Of a stretch of 64,000 bases of DNA, positions 51,916 through 60,184 are shown in pieces (position 1 is the first letter of the stretch; each line of letters starts with the position of its first letter). The notes under the pieces were generated by a model, which ran no database searches, was not told the origin of the DNA, and saw only the letters and a list, made by a program, of their open reading frames with translations. Both the position numbers and the translations under genes were made by a program. The stretch spans positions 1 through 64,000 of the forward strand of contig JAEYRW010000168.1 in assembly GCA_023435435.1 (NCBI GenBank), given 5' to 3'. This DNA is from Bacillota bacterium. GTDB taxonomy: Bacteria; Bacillota; Clostridia; Christensenellales; Aristaeellaceae.

Positions 51916-51944
51916 TTGCAAAAGCCGCCCCTCGTCCGTCTTAT
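51916..51944 (+). promoter_or_regulatory. Candidate ECF sigma autoregulated promoter
   Basis: TTGCAAAA at 51916-51923 and CGTCTTAT at 51937-51944 resemble the ECF -35 (GCAAC-type) and CGTC -10 elements. The spacing between the boxes is slightly short. It precedes the sigma gene by about 30 nt. Confidence 0.5.
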
Positions 51945-51972
51945 GGGTGTCATGACGGAAGGGAGAGGGCGA

Positions 51973-52455
51973 ATGAACAGGGAAGACATGGCGCGCGCCC
52001 TGGTCGCGCACCGGATTTCCATGCTCCGGCTGGCGCTTTCCATCCTGCGCGGCGGCGCGGACGCGGAGGACGCTGTGAGCGAGGCGAGCGTGAAGGCGCT
52101 GCGCAAGTGCGGCTCCGTCCGAGAAACCGCGCAGGTAAAAAAGTGGCTCATGTCGGTCACCGCCCGGGCGGCCTACGACATTCTGCGAAAACGCAAGCGC
52201 GAGGCGCCGGTTTCGGAGATGCCGGAAATCCCGGTGCTGGACTGTCCGGCGGAATCCCTCTTTGCGCGCATCCGGCGGGAGCTGCCGGCGGGCTACGGGG
52301 ACGTTCTGGTGCTCTATTATTATGAAGGATATGCCGCGAAGGAGATCGCGGAGATGCTGAAGATGCCCGTCGGATGCGTAACCATGCGGCTCTCGCGCGG
52401 GCGGGATAAGCTCAGAAGGCTTTTGACGGAGGGAGGGGAATGGTGGAATGAATGA
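51973..52455 (+). CDS. ECF-type RNA polymerase sigma factor
   Basis: A 160-residue sigma-70 family protein of the small ECF build. Region 2 is ISMLRLALSILRGGADAEDA with VSEASVKALR. Region 4 ends it: YYYEGYAAKEIAEMLKMPVG and TMRLSRGRDKLRRLL. The ATG at 51973 follows GGGAGAGGGC; an earlier ATG at 51952 is possible. It overlaps the downstream membrane protein, its likely anti-sigma partner, by 8 nt. Confidence 0.92.
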   Translation: MNREDMARALVAHRISMLRLALSILRGGADAEDAVSEASVKALRKCGSVRETAQVKKWLMSVTARAAYDILRKRKREAPVSEMPEIPVLDCPAESLFARIRRELPAGYGDVLVLYYYEGYAAKEIAEMLKMPVGCVTMRLSRGRDKLRRLLTEGGEWWNE

Positions 52456-53758
52456 GCGCGAATTTGACGCGTTGATCCGGGCGCGGGCGGGCGCGGAGGT
52501 GTTCAGCGTACCGGAAGAGACCCGGGCGCGGCTTGACCGGGCGCTGGAAGCGGGCGCCCGGCGGCGCGTCTCCCGGCGGGTGCTTCTGGTGGCCGCCGTC
52601 CTGCTCGTTGCCCTGGCGGGAATCGCATACGCGGCGGCCCGGGGCGGCTCTCTGCGGGGCCTCTTCGCGACCAGCGGGGACATCGATCCGTCGAGCGTGG
52701 TGGACGTAAACGCCGCGGGCGGGTCGGCGGATTTTTCCTTTGCCATCGACGAAGCGTACTGGGAGGGCGGACGGCTCTGGTTTTCCTATACCGTCCGGAC
52801 GCACGGTGACGGCGCGCGGTTGGTGGCCTTTGAGATTCCGACTTTGGACGGCACGCCCATGGACTATACGGACGCGATTTTTATTGAGGATCTTTGCGTG
52901 ACGGTGATCGAGGACGGCGTCAATGAAATCACGGGCGCCTTTACCATGTCGGCGGAGGCCGACGGCGAAGCCCACGCGATTGCCATGCGGGCGTGGCTCC
53001 TGAACCCCATCGTTGAATTGAGGGGCGTCACGGAGGCGGAATACACCCCCGCGTGCGCGGAGGATGGCGCGCTCTGCTACATTGCGGATCAGGCGCGGGG
53101 CGAACTGGGCGGCGGTCCGCGCATCGCGCTCATTGGAATCGACCGGGTGCGCAGGTTCATCGACGCGTCGAGCGACTACGTGTTCGGGCCCGAAGGCCAG
53201 ACGGGTCGTCGGCGCGCGCCGGACGTCGCCCTATTCAAGGCGTTGGGCTATGCCGAGGCGGTTCATTCCGCTGGGGTAAGCTTCGAAATTGCCGGATCTT
53301 CGCAGCAGGCGTACCCGGTGACGGGCGTTGCGGAGGACGAAATCGACATGGGCGGCTACACAGTCCGTGTTCCAAAGTTTACGATGACCCACTTTGGCAT
53401 GAACGTTCTCATCCGCGTTTATACGGACGAGAAGGAGGGGCTGCTCGTGGGCCGGAAGTTCGACATCCAAACGGCGGACGGCACATCGCTGGTCGAGCAC
53501 TTCGGCAGCTGCTTTACGACGGGCGGCTTGGGGGCGGACGAGGATGGGGTGCCTTGCTTCGAATACGACTACGATTGCAGAGGTTTTTTGCGGGAAATTC
53601 CCGCCCGGGTGCTTCTCGTGCCGTACAAGCGGGAAAACGGCGTGCGGGTTTGGGACGAGGCGCATGCCGTGACGCTGACCCTCGTCGCCGGGAAAGCGGA
53701 GGCGCTCCCGGCGGAAGGGCCGCCGAACCGCGGCGGTTCCGCGGACATGGGGGACTGA
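52448..53758 (+). CDS. Membrane-anchored putative anti-sigma factor (DUF4179/RsiV-like layout)
   Basis: A 436-residue protein. A short cytoplasmic N-terminus (about 40 residues, MNEREFDALIRARAGAEVF) is followed by one transmembrane helix (about 43-63) and a large extracytoplasmic beta-rich domain. That topology and the 8-nt overlap with an ECF sigma gene fit an anti-sigma factor. No enzyme motif is visible. The sensed signal is unknown. Confidence 0.75.
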   Translation: MNEREFDALIRARAGAEVFSVPEETRARLDRALEAGARRRVSRRVLLVAAVLLVALAGIAYAAARGGSLRGLFATSGDIDPSSVVDVNAAGGSADFSFAIDEAYWEGGRLWFSYTVRTHGDGARLVAFEIPTLDGTPMDYTDAIFIEDLCVTVIEDGVNEITGAFTMSAEADGEAHAIAMRAWLLNPIVELRGVTEAEYTPACAEDGALCYIADQARGELGGGPRIALIGIDRVRRFIDASSDYVFGPEGQTGRRRAPDVALFKALGYAEAVHSAGVSFEIAGSSQQAYPVTGVAEDEIDMGGYTVRVPKFTMTHFGMNVLIRVYTDEKEGLLVGRKFDIQTADGTSLVEHFGSCFTTGGLGADEDGVPCFEYDYDCRGFLREIPARVLLVPYKRENGVRVWDEAHAVTLTLVAGKAEALPAEGPPNRGGSADMGD

Positions 53759-53772
53759 CCGCCCAACAAGCG

Positions 53773-53808
53773 GGCGCGCGGGGTTTTGATACCGCCGCGC
53801 GCCTTTTT
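53773..53808 (+). terminator. Intrinsic terminator
   Basis: GGCGCGCGG (53773-53781) pairs with CCGCGCGCC (53795-53803), followed by five T residues. Confidence 0.75.
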
Positions 53809-53809
53809 G

Positions 53810-53818
53810 TGGTACAAT
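53810..53818 (+). promoter_or_regulatory. Extended -10 promoter
   Basis: TGGTACAAT at 53810-53818, about 20 nt before the next GTG start. It directly follows the terminator. Confidence 0.5.
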
Positions 53819-53837
53819 CTGGTGGGGAGGTGTTTCT

Positions 53838-54122
53838 GTGAGCACATATTTCATCGCCAACATTGAGATTCGGGACGAGGGGGAATCCGAAAAGCATCTC
53901 ACCCGCGCGGACGGGGTGTTTGCGCGGTTTGCGGCCAGGGATCCGGCGGTGGACCCGGACCCGGAGGCATCGAAGGGCGGGTGGGGCTGTTCACGCGTCC
54001 TCCTCATCGAATTTCCGGACCGCGCGGCGCTTCTTTCCCGGTATCGCTCCGAGGCATATCAGGAAGTTCTGCAATTCCGGCTGCGTGCGGCGCGCCGCGA
54101 TGCCGTGGCCGTCCAGGGATGA
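53838..54122 (+). CDS. DUF1330-like small protein
   Basis: A 94-residue dimeric alpha-beta barrel type protein, as suggested by MSTYFIANIEIRDEGE, then SRVLLIEFPDRAALLSRYRS and YQEVLQFRLRAARRDAVAV, the usual DUF1330 spacing. Function of the family is unknown. The GTG start at 53838 has GGGGAGG. Its stop overlaps the next start as ATGA. Confidence 0.75.
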   Translation: MSTYFIANIEIRDEGESEKHLTRADGVFARFAARDPAVDPDPEASKGGWGCSRVLLIEFPDRAALLSRYRSEAYQEVLQFRLRAARRDAVAVQG

Positions 54123-54706
54123 GCGCCCGGGCGCGGCGGGAGTGCGCGCACTTTTCGGTTTTTTACCGCCCCGGAAGCCCGGCGGAAGCGGCGCTCGACG
54201 CCATTTGCGCCGACCAGGAGGCGTGCTATGCCCGGGTCGCGGCGGCGCTGGGCGTCGAAATGGAGAAGAAAATCCGGCTCTGTCTGTGCGATTCCCGGGC
54301 GGCGCTGGCAGCGGAAACCGGCTGCCCGCCCGCCAACGCGCTGACCCTCGACGTCGATCTCATCCATGCGGTCTACGGCCCGGACTCGAAGTACGAGGGT
54401 CCCCACGAGGTGGCGCACATTCTCTCGTACCAAATCGCGATTCCCGAATCCCTCTTTCTCCGCGAGGGTCTCGCCATGCACTTTGACGGCGCCTGGCACG
54501 GGGAGAAAAACGACCAGGCGGCGGCGCGGATTCTGCGCGAGCACCCGGAGATTTCCCTCCCGGCCCTCATGGACAACGCTGCCTTTGAAGCGCTTCCCGA
54601 TGGGATCACGTATCCCCTGGCGGGGGCGTTTGCGACCTCTTACATTGAAGAACATGGCATGGACGCCTATCTGGCGCTTTACCGGTCGGGGAAACGGGCG
54701 CGGTAA
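54119..54706 (+). CDS. Predicted zinc metallopeptidase-like protein, unknown function
   Basis: A 195-residue soluble protein with an HExxH-like motif (HEVAHILS) and a downstream glutamate in LREGLAMHFDG, the layout of gluzincin peptidases. The C-terminal YPLAGAFATSYIEEHGMDAY is also typical of peptidase-MA-like domains. There is no signal peptide. The start overlaps the DUF1330 stop, so the pair is co-translated. I do not recognise a named family with confidence. Confidence 0.65.
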   Translation: MSARARRECAHFSVFYRPGSPAEAALDAICADQEACYARVAAALGVEMEKKIRLCLCDSRAALAAETGCPPANALTLDVDLIHAVYGPDSKYEGPHEVAHILSYQIAIPESLFLREGLAMHFDGAWHGEKNDQAAARILREHPEISLPALMDNAAFEALPDGITYPLAGAFATSYIEEHGMDAYLALYRSGKRAR

Positions 54707-54730
54707 CGCCGGGGCGCAAACGCCCCGGCG
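54707..54730. terminator. Bidirectional terminator between convergent genes
   Basis: CGCCGGGGCG, loop CAAA, CGCCCCGGCG: a perfect 10-bp stem lying exactly between two convergent stop codons. Confidence 0.7.
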
Positions 54731-54735
54731 TCGGT

Positions 54736-55695
54736 CTATTTCAGGGATTCGGCGAGGGAGATGAGCGCGTCCCGCGTCATACGGTTGGTCATCAGCGTAT
54801 AGTCGATGTACGCGAATGTGTCGGGCGCAATGCCGTCCCAATATTGGTCGGGGTGGAAGAAGCCCTCCATCTCCGGGATTTGCGCGATGGCGGCAACGTG
54901 CCGGTACTCCTCGGAACCGAGGAACAGCGCGTGCGCCATGTTGGGCAGATCGAGCACCTCGTAGCTCTCGTCCGCGCTGACGCTGATGCTGTACTCGTCA
55001 ATGTCTGTGGGAGAAAGATCGGCATAGAGGCTCAAATACGATCCGTCCGCGCCCCGGAAGTCCACCGAGTAGTCGCTCACGAGAACATAAATGCCCGCGC
55101 CGGGCTTCACCTTGGTCAGCGCCGCGCCTTCCGCCAGCGCCTCTGTCTCGACGGCTGCCCGGTCGAGGATGTCCGCCGTAAAGTAGAACTCACAGGACGC
55201 GGCTTCGAATGTGTAGCCGTCCGGCGCTTCCGTCATCCGGAGAAACGGCGTGCCGCTTTCGCCCAGAAATTCGTTCAGCTCGGCCAGGGAGGAAAACGTC
55301 TTCTGACATCCCCTTGCCGATCCGCTGTGGTCCTCCCAACTGATCTCCCAGTATTCTCCCTCCGGCTGACCATCCAGAATCTGATCCTCATACGCGGCGC
55401 GCGTCTGCGCGTCCTCTGCGCCGGACGGAGCCGGGGTTGGGGTGGCGTAGGGCTCCTGCGGTGTGTCCTCTGAGATCTTCTTGCCCGTCCAGTCGATCTC
55501 GCCGCTGAAGTAGCCCGCGGCCAGCGCCGTGCCGATCAAAAGAAGCAACGCGGCGGCTGCCACCAATGCCACCGTTCCGATCTTGTGCCTTGTCTTCATG
55601 GGTTCCTCCTTCAGTCCGTCCAGGGTGCTCTTCATCCTGAGATGGAAGCCCTCCGGCGTCGGAGGAAACGCATCGCCCAACCGAAATTCCTTCAC
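54736..55695 (-). CDS. Membrane-anchored putative anti-sigma partner
   Basis: A 319-residue protein with a short cytoplasmic N-terminus (about 35 residues), one transmembrane helix (about 40-60), a Pro/Thr linker (TPTPAPSG) and an extracytoplasmic domain of unknown family. The GTG start at 55695 overlaps the stop of an ECF sigma gene (GTGA). Topology and coupling suggest an anti-sigma factor or sensor for that sigma. No relation in sequence to the membrane protein at 52448 is obvious. Confidence 0.7.
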   Translation of the reverse strand: MKEFRLGDAFPPTPEGFHLRMKSTLDGLKEEPMKTRHKIGTVALVAAAALLLLIGTALAAGYFSGEIDWTGKKISEDTPQEPYATPTPAPSGAEDAQTRAAYEDQILDGQPEGEYWEISWEDHSGSARGCQKTFSSLAELNEFLGESGTPFLRMTEAPDGYTFEAASCEFYFTADILDRAAVETEALAEGAALTKVKPGAGIYVLVSDYSVDFRGADGSYLSLYADLSPTDIDEYSISVSADESYEVLDLPNMAHALFLGSEEYRHVAAIAQIPEMEGFFHPDQYWDGIAPDTFAYIDYTLMTNRMTRDALISLAESLK

Positions 55696-56156
55696 GGCAA
55701 TTCCTCCTTCATGCCCTCGCGCAGCCGCTTTCGCCCTTGGCTGAGCCGCCATTTGACCGTACCCGCCGGGATTTTCAAAATCCCCGCCACGTCCTCTACC
55801 GGATACCCCTCCACGTAATGGAGCGTCATCGCGAGCCGCAGTTTTTCGGGCAGCGCGGTGAGCGCCGCCATGAGCGCGGCGTCCTCCTCGGGCCTTGCCG
55901 CGTCCAGATCCGGCTCCAGGGGCACGGTGGGCGGGCGCCGCCTTTGGATGTTTCTGCACTCGTTGATGAGGATGCGGGTGAGCCAGGTGTCGAAAAACCG
56001 TTCCTCCCGGAGGGAGTCCCGGCTTCGCCACGCGCGGATCAGCGCCTCCTGCACGGCGTCCTCGCAGTCCGCATCCGCGCGGAGCAGTGTGCGCGCCACG
56101 CGGTAGAGCTTGCGCTCGCAGGCCATGGCCCGCGCGGCGAACGCGGCTTTGTCCAT
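55692..56156 (-). CDS. ECF-type RNA polymerase sigma factor
   Basis: A 154-residue sigma factor. Region 2 is RTLLRADADCEDAVQEALIR with WRSRDSLREERFFDTWLTRI; region 4 is LHYVEGYPVEDVAGILKIPA then GTVKWRLSQGRKRLR. The ATG at 56156 has GGGAG 8 nt upstream. It is coupled with the membrane protein downstream and preceded by a very good ECF promoter, presumably its own. Confidence 0.93.
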   Translation of the reverse strand: MDKAAFAARAMACERKLYRVARTLLRADADCEDAVQEALIRAWRSRDSLREERFFDTWLTRILINECRNIQRRRPPTVPLEPDLDAARPEEDAALMAALTALPEKLRLAMTLHYVEGYPVEDVAGILKIPAGTVKWRLSQGRKRLREGMKEELP

Positions 56157-56192
56157 CGTCACAACTCCCATCTTTGATCGGCCGATCTGCCT

Positions 56193-56221
56193 GTTAGACG
56201 CAACGATCATCGCCCAGGTTG
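56193..56221 (-). promoter_or_regulatory. ECF sigma promoter (likely autoregulated)
   Basis: On the minus strand CAACC (56221-56217), 16 nt, then CGTCTAAC (56200-56193). This matches the AAC -35 and CGTC -10 pattern of ECF promoters. The sigma start is 37 nt downstream. Confidence 0.7.
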
Positions 56222-56238
56222 GTTTTTGGATAATTTGG

Positions 56239-56266
56239 TTGACATTGGTTTTTAACGTGCTAAAAT
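56239..56266 (+). promoter_or_regulatory. Sigma-A promoter of the tetR gene
   Basis: TTGACA at 56239-56244 and TAAAAT at 56261-56266, 16 nt apart, about 42 nt before the TTG start. Confidence 0.7.
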
Positions 56267-56308
56267 GATACCACGATTGCGCCACTGGCGCGGGAGGAGG
56301 CGGTCTGG

Positions 56309-56938
56309 TTGAGGCATTCGCCGTTGACATCCGAGGAGATCAGGCAAGCGGTCTACGAGGCGGCGAAGGCGTGCTTTCTGTCGGACGGAATCGCCGCCAC
56401 GGAGATGAAGAAAATCGCGGCCGACATCGGGATCGGGCGTTCGACATTGTACCGCTACTTTCCCAGCAAGGAGCTGCTGGCCGTGCTGGTCGCGGCCGAG
56501 ATGATCGACGGGCTGCTGTTTGCCGACCTCGTGCCGTGCATTGACCCGGCGCTGGACGGTTACGGCAAGACGCGCGCCTTTTTTACCCTGTACATCGAAC
56601 GGCTGCGGGAGCGGCCGGACGTTCTGCGCTTTTTTCTGGAATATGACTCCATGCTTTCCCGCGGGAACGCCGACTTTCCCGAGCGCCGCGCCTTCGAGGC
56701 GCGCGTCTTTGCGGACCTCGAGGGAATCGCCGCCTTTGTCCGGGAAGGGCAGGCGGACTTGAGCGTCCGCGCGGACGTGGAGCCCGTCGCCTTTGCCGTC
56801 ATGCTCGTCAATTCCGCGGTGGGTCTGGCCCAGCGGTTTCTTACGCACACAACCGGCGAGGGGGAGCGGTACGGGCTGGATATTTCCATGCTGCTCAGGC
56901 TCCAGACCGATCTAATTTTGCGCGCCATCAAGGCATGA
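56309..56938 (+). CDS. TetR-family transcriptional regulator
   Basis: A 209-residue regulator. The N-terminal helix-turn-helix is clear (ATEMKKIAADIGIGRSTLYR YFPSKELL). The C-terminal ligand domain is variable. The TTG start at 56309 has GGAGGAGG 8 nt upstream. A terminator follows, so it is monocistronic. Targets are unknown. Confidence 0.9.
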   Translation: MRHSPLTSEEIRQAVYEAAKACFLSDGIAATEMKKIAADIGIGRSTLYRYFPSKELLAVLVAAEMIDGLLFADLVPCIDPALDGYGKTRAFFTLYIERLRERPDVLRFFLEYDSMLSRGNADFPERRAFEARVFADLEGIAAFVREGQADLSVRADVEPVAFAVMLVNSAVGLAQRFLTHTTGEGERYGLDISMLLRLQTDLILRAIKA

Positions 56939-56961
56939 CCGCCCGCAAGGGGCGGTTTTTT
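56939..56961 (+). terminator. Intrinsic terminator after tetR
   Basis: CCGCCC (56939-56944) pairs with GGGCGG (56950-56955), followed by six T residues. Confidence 0.8.
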
Positions 56962-56986
56962 CATCAAATAGAAGGGAGAACCGGAC

Positions 56987-58054
56987 ATGAAGCGGATTGA
57001 AAATTTGGTGGCGTTTCCCACGGATGCGGAATCGAGCCCCTTCTTCGGGGCGCTGGCGACCGCGCTTCTGCCCGCGCTGGGGTATGCGGAGGACACGCCC
57101 TTTTACTGCGCCCCCAAAGGGTCTTTCTGCGTCCGGTGCGGCGGCTGCGGCGCGAAGACAGCGCTTCAAAAGCACCATTTGCAGCTTTACCACGATGACA
57201 GCACCCGCACGGGCGCGGCGCTTCTCTGGTCTGAACCGGAGACGGACGATGGGCTTGTGGACCACGTCATGGACATTGCCGGACTTGCGTGGAAACGGCT
57301 TTCCCCCGACGATGGCAGGGAAGCGGTGCAGCGCGCGCTGACGCAGGCCGTCGATGCGGGGTTCCCGGCGCTTCTGAAGCTGGGTGACGGGCGGGACTGG
57401 CGCGTGGTGGCGGGATACGACGAAGCTGGGCGGCTGTACGGACTGGATTCACGCGCCCGCGCCGACGGGAACGGGGACGACGGCCGGTTCTCCCTCGCGG
57501 ACTGCTTTTCCCGGTTCCGCTCGGCCATTGTGGTGACGGGCCGAACGCCTTCGCGGGGAACGCTCGCCGATTCGCTGGCGCGCATGATCGCGGCGCTGGA
57601 AAGCGCGGGCACGGACGCGCTGGAAAAGACGGTTCTGGAAAAAATCGACGCCGCGACGCCGGAAACGGCCTATGAAACGGCGCTCTGGCTGAACGGCGTT
57701 GTGGGCTACCCCATCGAGGCGCGCTGGCACGCCGCCGAGTGTGCGGGCGCGACGCTGATGCGCATGACGGAAAATCAGGCGGTGCGGGACAGCCTCTTCG
57801 CCGTCGTGCGCCAGTACGTGTTCGACGGGGAATTGGACGCCACCCACGGCACCTGCTGGAAGATCTGGGGCCTTTTGGGCGTTGGCCCCGAGACCGGCTA
57901 CGCCGTCCCGCCCGATCGCGCCGCCGGGCTCGCGGAACCCGCGACAAAGGCGGAACTCAAGCGGCTGTTTGCCATCGTGTTCCGGAACGACCGGATTGTG
58001 CTGGGATTTTTGCGGGGCGCGCATGAGGCCCTGGGAGGGGCGACATCAAAATGA
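56987..58054 (+). CDS. Hypothetical protein, BtrH-like layout
   Basis: A 355-residue soluble protein. The N-terminal half carries a cysteine group (SFCVRCGGCG) and ALLKLGDGRDWRVVAGYDEA followed by GLDSRARA. This resembles cysteine-peptidase-like proteins of the BtrH/DUF4872 kind, but I am not certain. The C-terminal half is helical. The ATG at 56987 follows GAAGGGAGAA. It overlaps the next gene by 4 nt, so the two work together. Confidence 0.55.
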   Translation: MKRIENLVAFPTDAESSPFFGALATALLPALGYAEDTPFYCAPKGSFCVRCGGCGAKTALQKHHLQLYHDDSTRTGAALLWSEPETDDGLVDHVMDIAGLAWKRLSPDDGREAVQRALTQAVDAGFPALLKLGDGRDWRVVAGYDEAGRLYGLDSRARADGNGDDGRFSLADCFSRFRSAIVVTGRTPSRGTLADSLARMIAALESAGTDALEKTVLEKIDAATPETAYETALWLNGVVGYPIEARWHAAECAGATLMRMTENQAVRDSLFAVVRQYVFDGELDATHGTCWKIWGLLGVGPETGYAVPPDRAAGLAEPATKAELKRLFAIVFRNDRIVLGFLRGAHEALGGATSK

Positions 58055-58836
58055 CGGAAGGCGTCTATATTGGGGAGGACATCGAGATCGTCGCGGCGGG
58101 AGCCTATGTCATTACATACCGCAGAAGCCGCCCGGGGAATTTTCTGGAGTCGCTTCTCTACCGCGACGGCGCTTGCGTCGGCGTCTGCCGCACCAGTCCG
58201 GCGCTGACCGCTCGGGGCGCGGAGCCGGACGTCTGGCGGTGGGCGTTTGTCTTTCACGGCGAAGTGCGCGCCACGGACGACGAAATGCGCGCAAAAATCG
58301 GCGTGCGGCACGCCATTGCGGCGACGGACGGCGGCGTCCGCGCCGAATTTGGGGACGGAATTCTCTGTGAGGCGGCCCTTGATGAGCGGATTGAAAAGGC
58401 GCCCCCCGCCCCCGCCGTTTCGGCGGAAACCGTCGGCGAATGCTGGCGGCTGTGGACGATGGGGGTGCGCGAGGAAATCTTCCCCGTGGAGGGGCGCGAG
58501 ACGTTCATCGGCGTCACCATCGACACCGCGCGGCACATGTACATCTTTGAGATGACGCCGGGTTCGGTCTACTGCCGCGCCGCGCGGTACGTCTCCACCA
58601 ACCGGGGCGTGGTGTTCAACCAGAACTTCCGGCAGGGCGGCGAGGCGTACATGATCCCCGACAACCGGGCAGCACGGGAAACACTGCCCTGGGATGCGGC
58701 GCGGTTCCGCGCGGACGCCTGCTTCTGGGACGACCGGAGCGTCTACTGGTCCCTCATCTCCTTTGCGGAGGACGAGATCGTTTTGAATGGCTGCAACGGT
58801 GGGATTTATCGGCTGAAGAAACCGTCAGCGGTATAA
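58051..58836 (+). CDS. Hypothetical protein, possibly MoaF/calycin-like
   Basis: A 261-residue soluble protein with beta-strand-rich sequence; RHMYIFEMTPGSVYCRAARY and EIVLNGCNGGIYRL in the second half recall the MoaF C-terminal type barrel. It is translationally coupled to the preceding gene (ATGA). Its 3' end overlaps the convergent purA gene by 12 nt. Family assignment is weak. Confidence 0.5.
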   Translation: MTEGVYIGEDIEIVAAGAYVITYRRSRPGNFLESLLYRDGACVGVCRTSPALTARGAEPDVWRWAFVFHGEVRATDDEMRAKIGVRHAIAATDGGVRAEFGDGILCEAALDERIEKAPPAPAVSAETVGECWRLWTMGVREEIFPVEGRETFIGVTIDTARHMYIFEMTPGSVYCRAARYVSTNRGVVFNQNFRQGGEAYMIPDNRAARETLPWDAARFRADACFWDDRSVYWSLISFAEDEIVLNGCNGGIYRLKKPSAV

Positions 58837-60099
58837 AATCGCTTCCCGCGCGGGACCGTTTGACACCATCTTAATGGGGCATTCGAGCTGCTTCTCGATG
58901 AAATCCACATAGTTTTTCGCCTCGTCCGGGAGGTCGGCGTAGCGCCGGACATCCCGGATGTCGCGCTTCCAGCCGGGCAGGCGCGCGTAGACGGGCTTTG
59001 CGCGGTTGAGCTTGGGCGTGGCGGGGAAATCCGCCGTCTGTTCGCCGTCGATTTCGTAGGCCACGCACACCGGAATCTCGTCCAGGTAGCCCAGGACGTC
59101 GATGAGCGACAGCGCTACCTCCGTCGCGCCCTGAACCTCCACGCCGTACCGGGTTGCCACGGCGTCGAACCAGCCCATCCGCCGGGGACGGCCCGTCTTC
59201 GCGCCGAATTCGCCGCAGTCGCCGCCGCGCCCGCGCAGCTCGTCGGCCGCCGGACCGAAGATTTCCGTGGTGAACGCCCCCGCGCCAACACAGCTGGAAT
59301 ACGCTTTCACCACGGCAACCACCTCCGCGATTTCCCGGGCCGGGATGCCCGCGCCCACCGCCGCGAAGCCCGCCAGCGGCGACGAGGACGTGACGAAGGG
59401 ATAGATGCCGTTGTCCGGGTCGCGCAGCGCCCCCAGCTGGCCCTCGAGCAAAATCCGCTTGCCCGACCTGCGCGCGTCCGAAAGCAGACGGCGGGCGTCG
59501 ACGACGTGGGGGCGCAGCTTCTCCCGGAAGGAAGCGACGTAGGCTTCAAGCGTCTCCACCGTGGGGAATGCCACGTCCCCGTAAAGCGCGCGCGACTGAA
59601 CCGCTTTTGTCTCCGCCACGCGGCGGAGTTTTTCCGAAAAATCCCCCTCGTAGAGTTCCGCCAGCTGGAAGCCGACCTTCAGGCTCTTGTCCGCGTAAAA
59701 GGGCGCGATGCCGGATTTGGTCGAGCCGAAGCTCATCTTCCCGAGCCGCGCCTCTTCCCATTCGTCGAACAGAATGTGGTAGGGCATCACCAGCTGCGCG
59801 CGCTCCGAAACCAGCACGCGCGGCGCGGGTACGCCGCCCTTCTCAAGCGCCGCCAGTTCGCCAAAAAAGCTCACCGGGTCGAATGCCGCGCCCGGGCCAA
59901 TGAGATTGACCACCCCCGCCCGGAACACGCCGGAGGGGAGGATGTGCAGCGCGAATTTGCCGTATTCGTTGATGACCGTGTGGCCCGCGTTGGCGCCGCC
60001 CTGGTAGCGCACCACCATGTCCGCCCCGCCGGCCAGAAGGTCTGTGATCTTGCCCTTTCCCTCGTCGCCCCAGTTGCCGCCCACGATTGCCTTCGCCAT
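58825..60099 (-). CDS. purA: Adenylosuccinate synthetase
   Basis: A 424-residue GTP-dependent enzyme joining IMP and aspartate on the way to AMP. The P-loop is GGNWGDEGKGK near the N-terminus, and VVRYQGGANAGHTVINEYGK holds the catalytic His. Residues GGNWGDE and GGANAGHT deviate from the common GQWGDE and GGNNAGHT, so this is a divergent branch and another copy may exist elsewhere. The ATG at 60099 is chosen because the motif starts within a few residues. A LysR gene lies upstream on the same strand. Confidence 0.93.
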   Translation of the reverse strand: MAKAIVGGNWGDEGKGKITDLLAGGADMVVRYQGGANAGHTVINEYGKFALHILPSGVFRAGVVNLIGPGAAFDPVSFFGELAALEKGGVPAPRVLVSERAQLVMPYHILFDEWEEARLGKMSFGSTKSGIAPFYADKSLKVGFQLAELYEGDFSEKLRRVAETKAVQSRALYGDVAFPTVETLEAYVASFREKLRPHVVDARRLLSDARRSGKRILLEGQLGALRDPDNGIYPFVTSSSPLAGFAAVGAGIPAREIAEVVAVVKAYSSCVGAGAFTTEIFGPAADELRGRGGDCGEFGAKTGRPRRMGWFDAVATRYGVEVQGATEVALSLIDVLGYLDEIPVCVAYEIDGEQTADFPATPKLNRAKPVYARLPGWKRDIRDVRRYADLPDEAKNYVDFIEKQLECPIKMVSNGPAREAILYR

Positions 60100-60184
60100 G
60101 AAAATCACGTCCTTTCCCGGCCAGTATACGGGAAAGGGCGTCATTCGTAAAATATCTATTTTATATCAGTCGCATAAGATAAAT

